Assembly (NCBI RefSeq): GCF_024539815.1
Contig: NZ_JAHHIU010000008.1
Span: forward strand, 1-52,085
DNA length: 52,085 bases
Direction: 5' to 3'
From: Streptomyces hayashii
Lineage (GTDB): Bacteria; Actinomycetota; Actinomycetes; Streptomycetales; Streptomycetaceae
Part shown: piece after piece, positions 51,963 to 52,085 of the stretch
How the letters are laid out: the number at the start of each line of letters is the position of its first letter
How positions within the stretch are numbered: the first letter of the stretch is position 1
The notes under the pieces: model-generated
The model's database searches: none
The model's input: only the letters and a program-made list of their open reading frames with translations
Told to the model about the DNA's origin: nothing
Position numbers and translations under genes: made by a program

Positions 51963-52085
51963 ACCGTGTCCTACGTGGTGAGGGGTCGTTGAGTCATGTA
52001 TGGGGCGAGGTACGTGGAGTTGGATTGTTCCGGACGGACTGTGGGAGATCGCGGAGCCGCTGATCCCACCGTCGAGGGTGCGGCC
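51963..52085 (+). mobile_element. Second IS5-family element, left end only
   Basis: GACCGTGTCCTACGTGGTGA at 51963 has the look of a terminal inverted repeat. It is followed after about 35 bp by a transposase start. The element interrupts the older IS remnant and continues beyond the window, so its length and target duplication cannot be seen. Confidence 0.65.
52000..52085 (+). CDS. IS5-family transposase, N-terminal part
   Basis: ATG 52000 opens MGRGTWSWIVPDGLWEIAEP followed by LIPPSRVRP, the standard N-terminus of Streptomyces IS5-family transposases (WxIVPDxLWEIAxPLxPP). The gene runs off the right edge. Confidence 0.85.
   Translation, partial: MGRGTWSWIVPDGLWEIAEPLIPPSRVR

Overview
The window looks like a Streptomyces chromosome. 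GC is high throughout, GTG starts and 4-bp stop/start overlaps are common, and there is an exact 14-bp CebR operator. Rare TTA (bldA-type) codons occur in two polysaccharide-degradation genes. An aconitase gene and an HTH-MurA fusion gene lie near each other; I recall them as neighbours (SCO5999/SCO5998) in S. coelicolor. The first 18 bases are not genomic: they match the Nextera/Tn5 mosaic end with one base missing.

Region 1 (59-8466) handles amino-sugar/mannose glycans. A leftward operon encodes an NgcE-type Tat lipoprotein and two CUT1 permeases. It diverges from a secreted GH92 alpha-mannosidase and a small secreted protein of unknown function. Region 2 (8890-19493) is a glucuronoxylan-oligosaccharide cluster. 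A leftward operon (LplB/LplC/lipoprotein importer, GH39 beta-xylosidase, DUF624 membrane protein, GH42 beta-galactosidase) converges on a GH67 alpha-glucuronidase and diverges from a truncated acetyl-xylan esterase. Its control region has a strong promoter, a LacI-type palindrome and an exact CGAAA-N-TTTCG box. Region 3 (19488-21760) is scrambled: a truncated lspA joined tail-to-tail to the esterase, an HTH gene remnant and a decayed IS5-type element. Region 4 (21761-26217) holds an AA10-CBM2 lytic polysaccharide monooxygenase under a CebR box, and acnA with an iron-box-like site and a TamR-like palindrome.

Region 5 (26267-34864) separates acnA from the HTH-MurA gene. It begins with three 20-bp repeats and a TnsA-TnsB-TnsC-TniQ operon (Tn7-like). 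A GNAT acetyltransferase, a TetR regulator with a divergent SnoaL-like gene, a Methyltransf_19 (DUF574) methyltransferase, a frameshifted CYTH gene and a DUF4236 gene follow.

Region 6 (37083-50974) is the most unusual part. It is a six-gene leftward operon in which every junction overlaps by 1 to 4 bases. The order is two unrecognised proteins (686 and 330 aa), a 1,821-aa DEAD/DEAH helicase with a DUF1998-like C-terminus (DruE/DrmA-B-like), a protein with a J-like segment lacking HPD, a GrpE-like protein and a lid-less Hsp70. A HhH/OGG-fold DNA glycosylase-like gene follows. I read it as a candidate defence module that carries its own Hsp70 machine. The helicase link to known defence systems is family knowledge; the chaperone coupling is inference. 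The right edge (51405-52085) is an IS5-type remnant broken by a second IS element that runs off the window.
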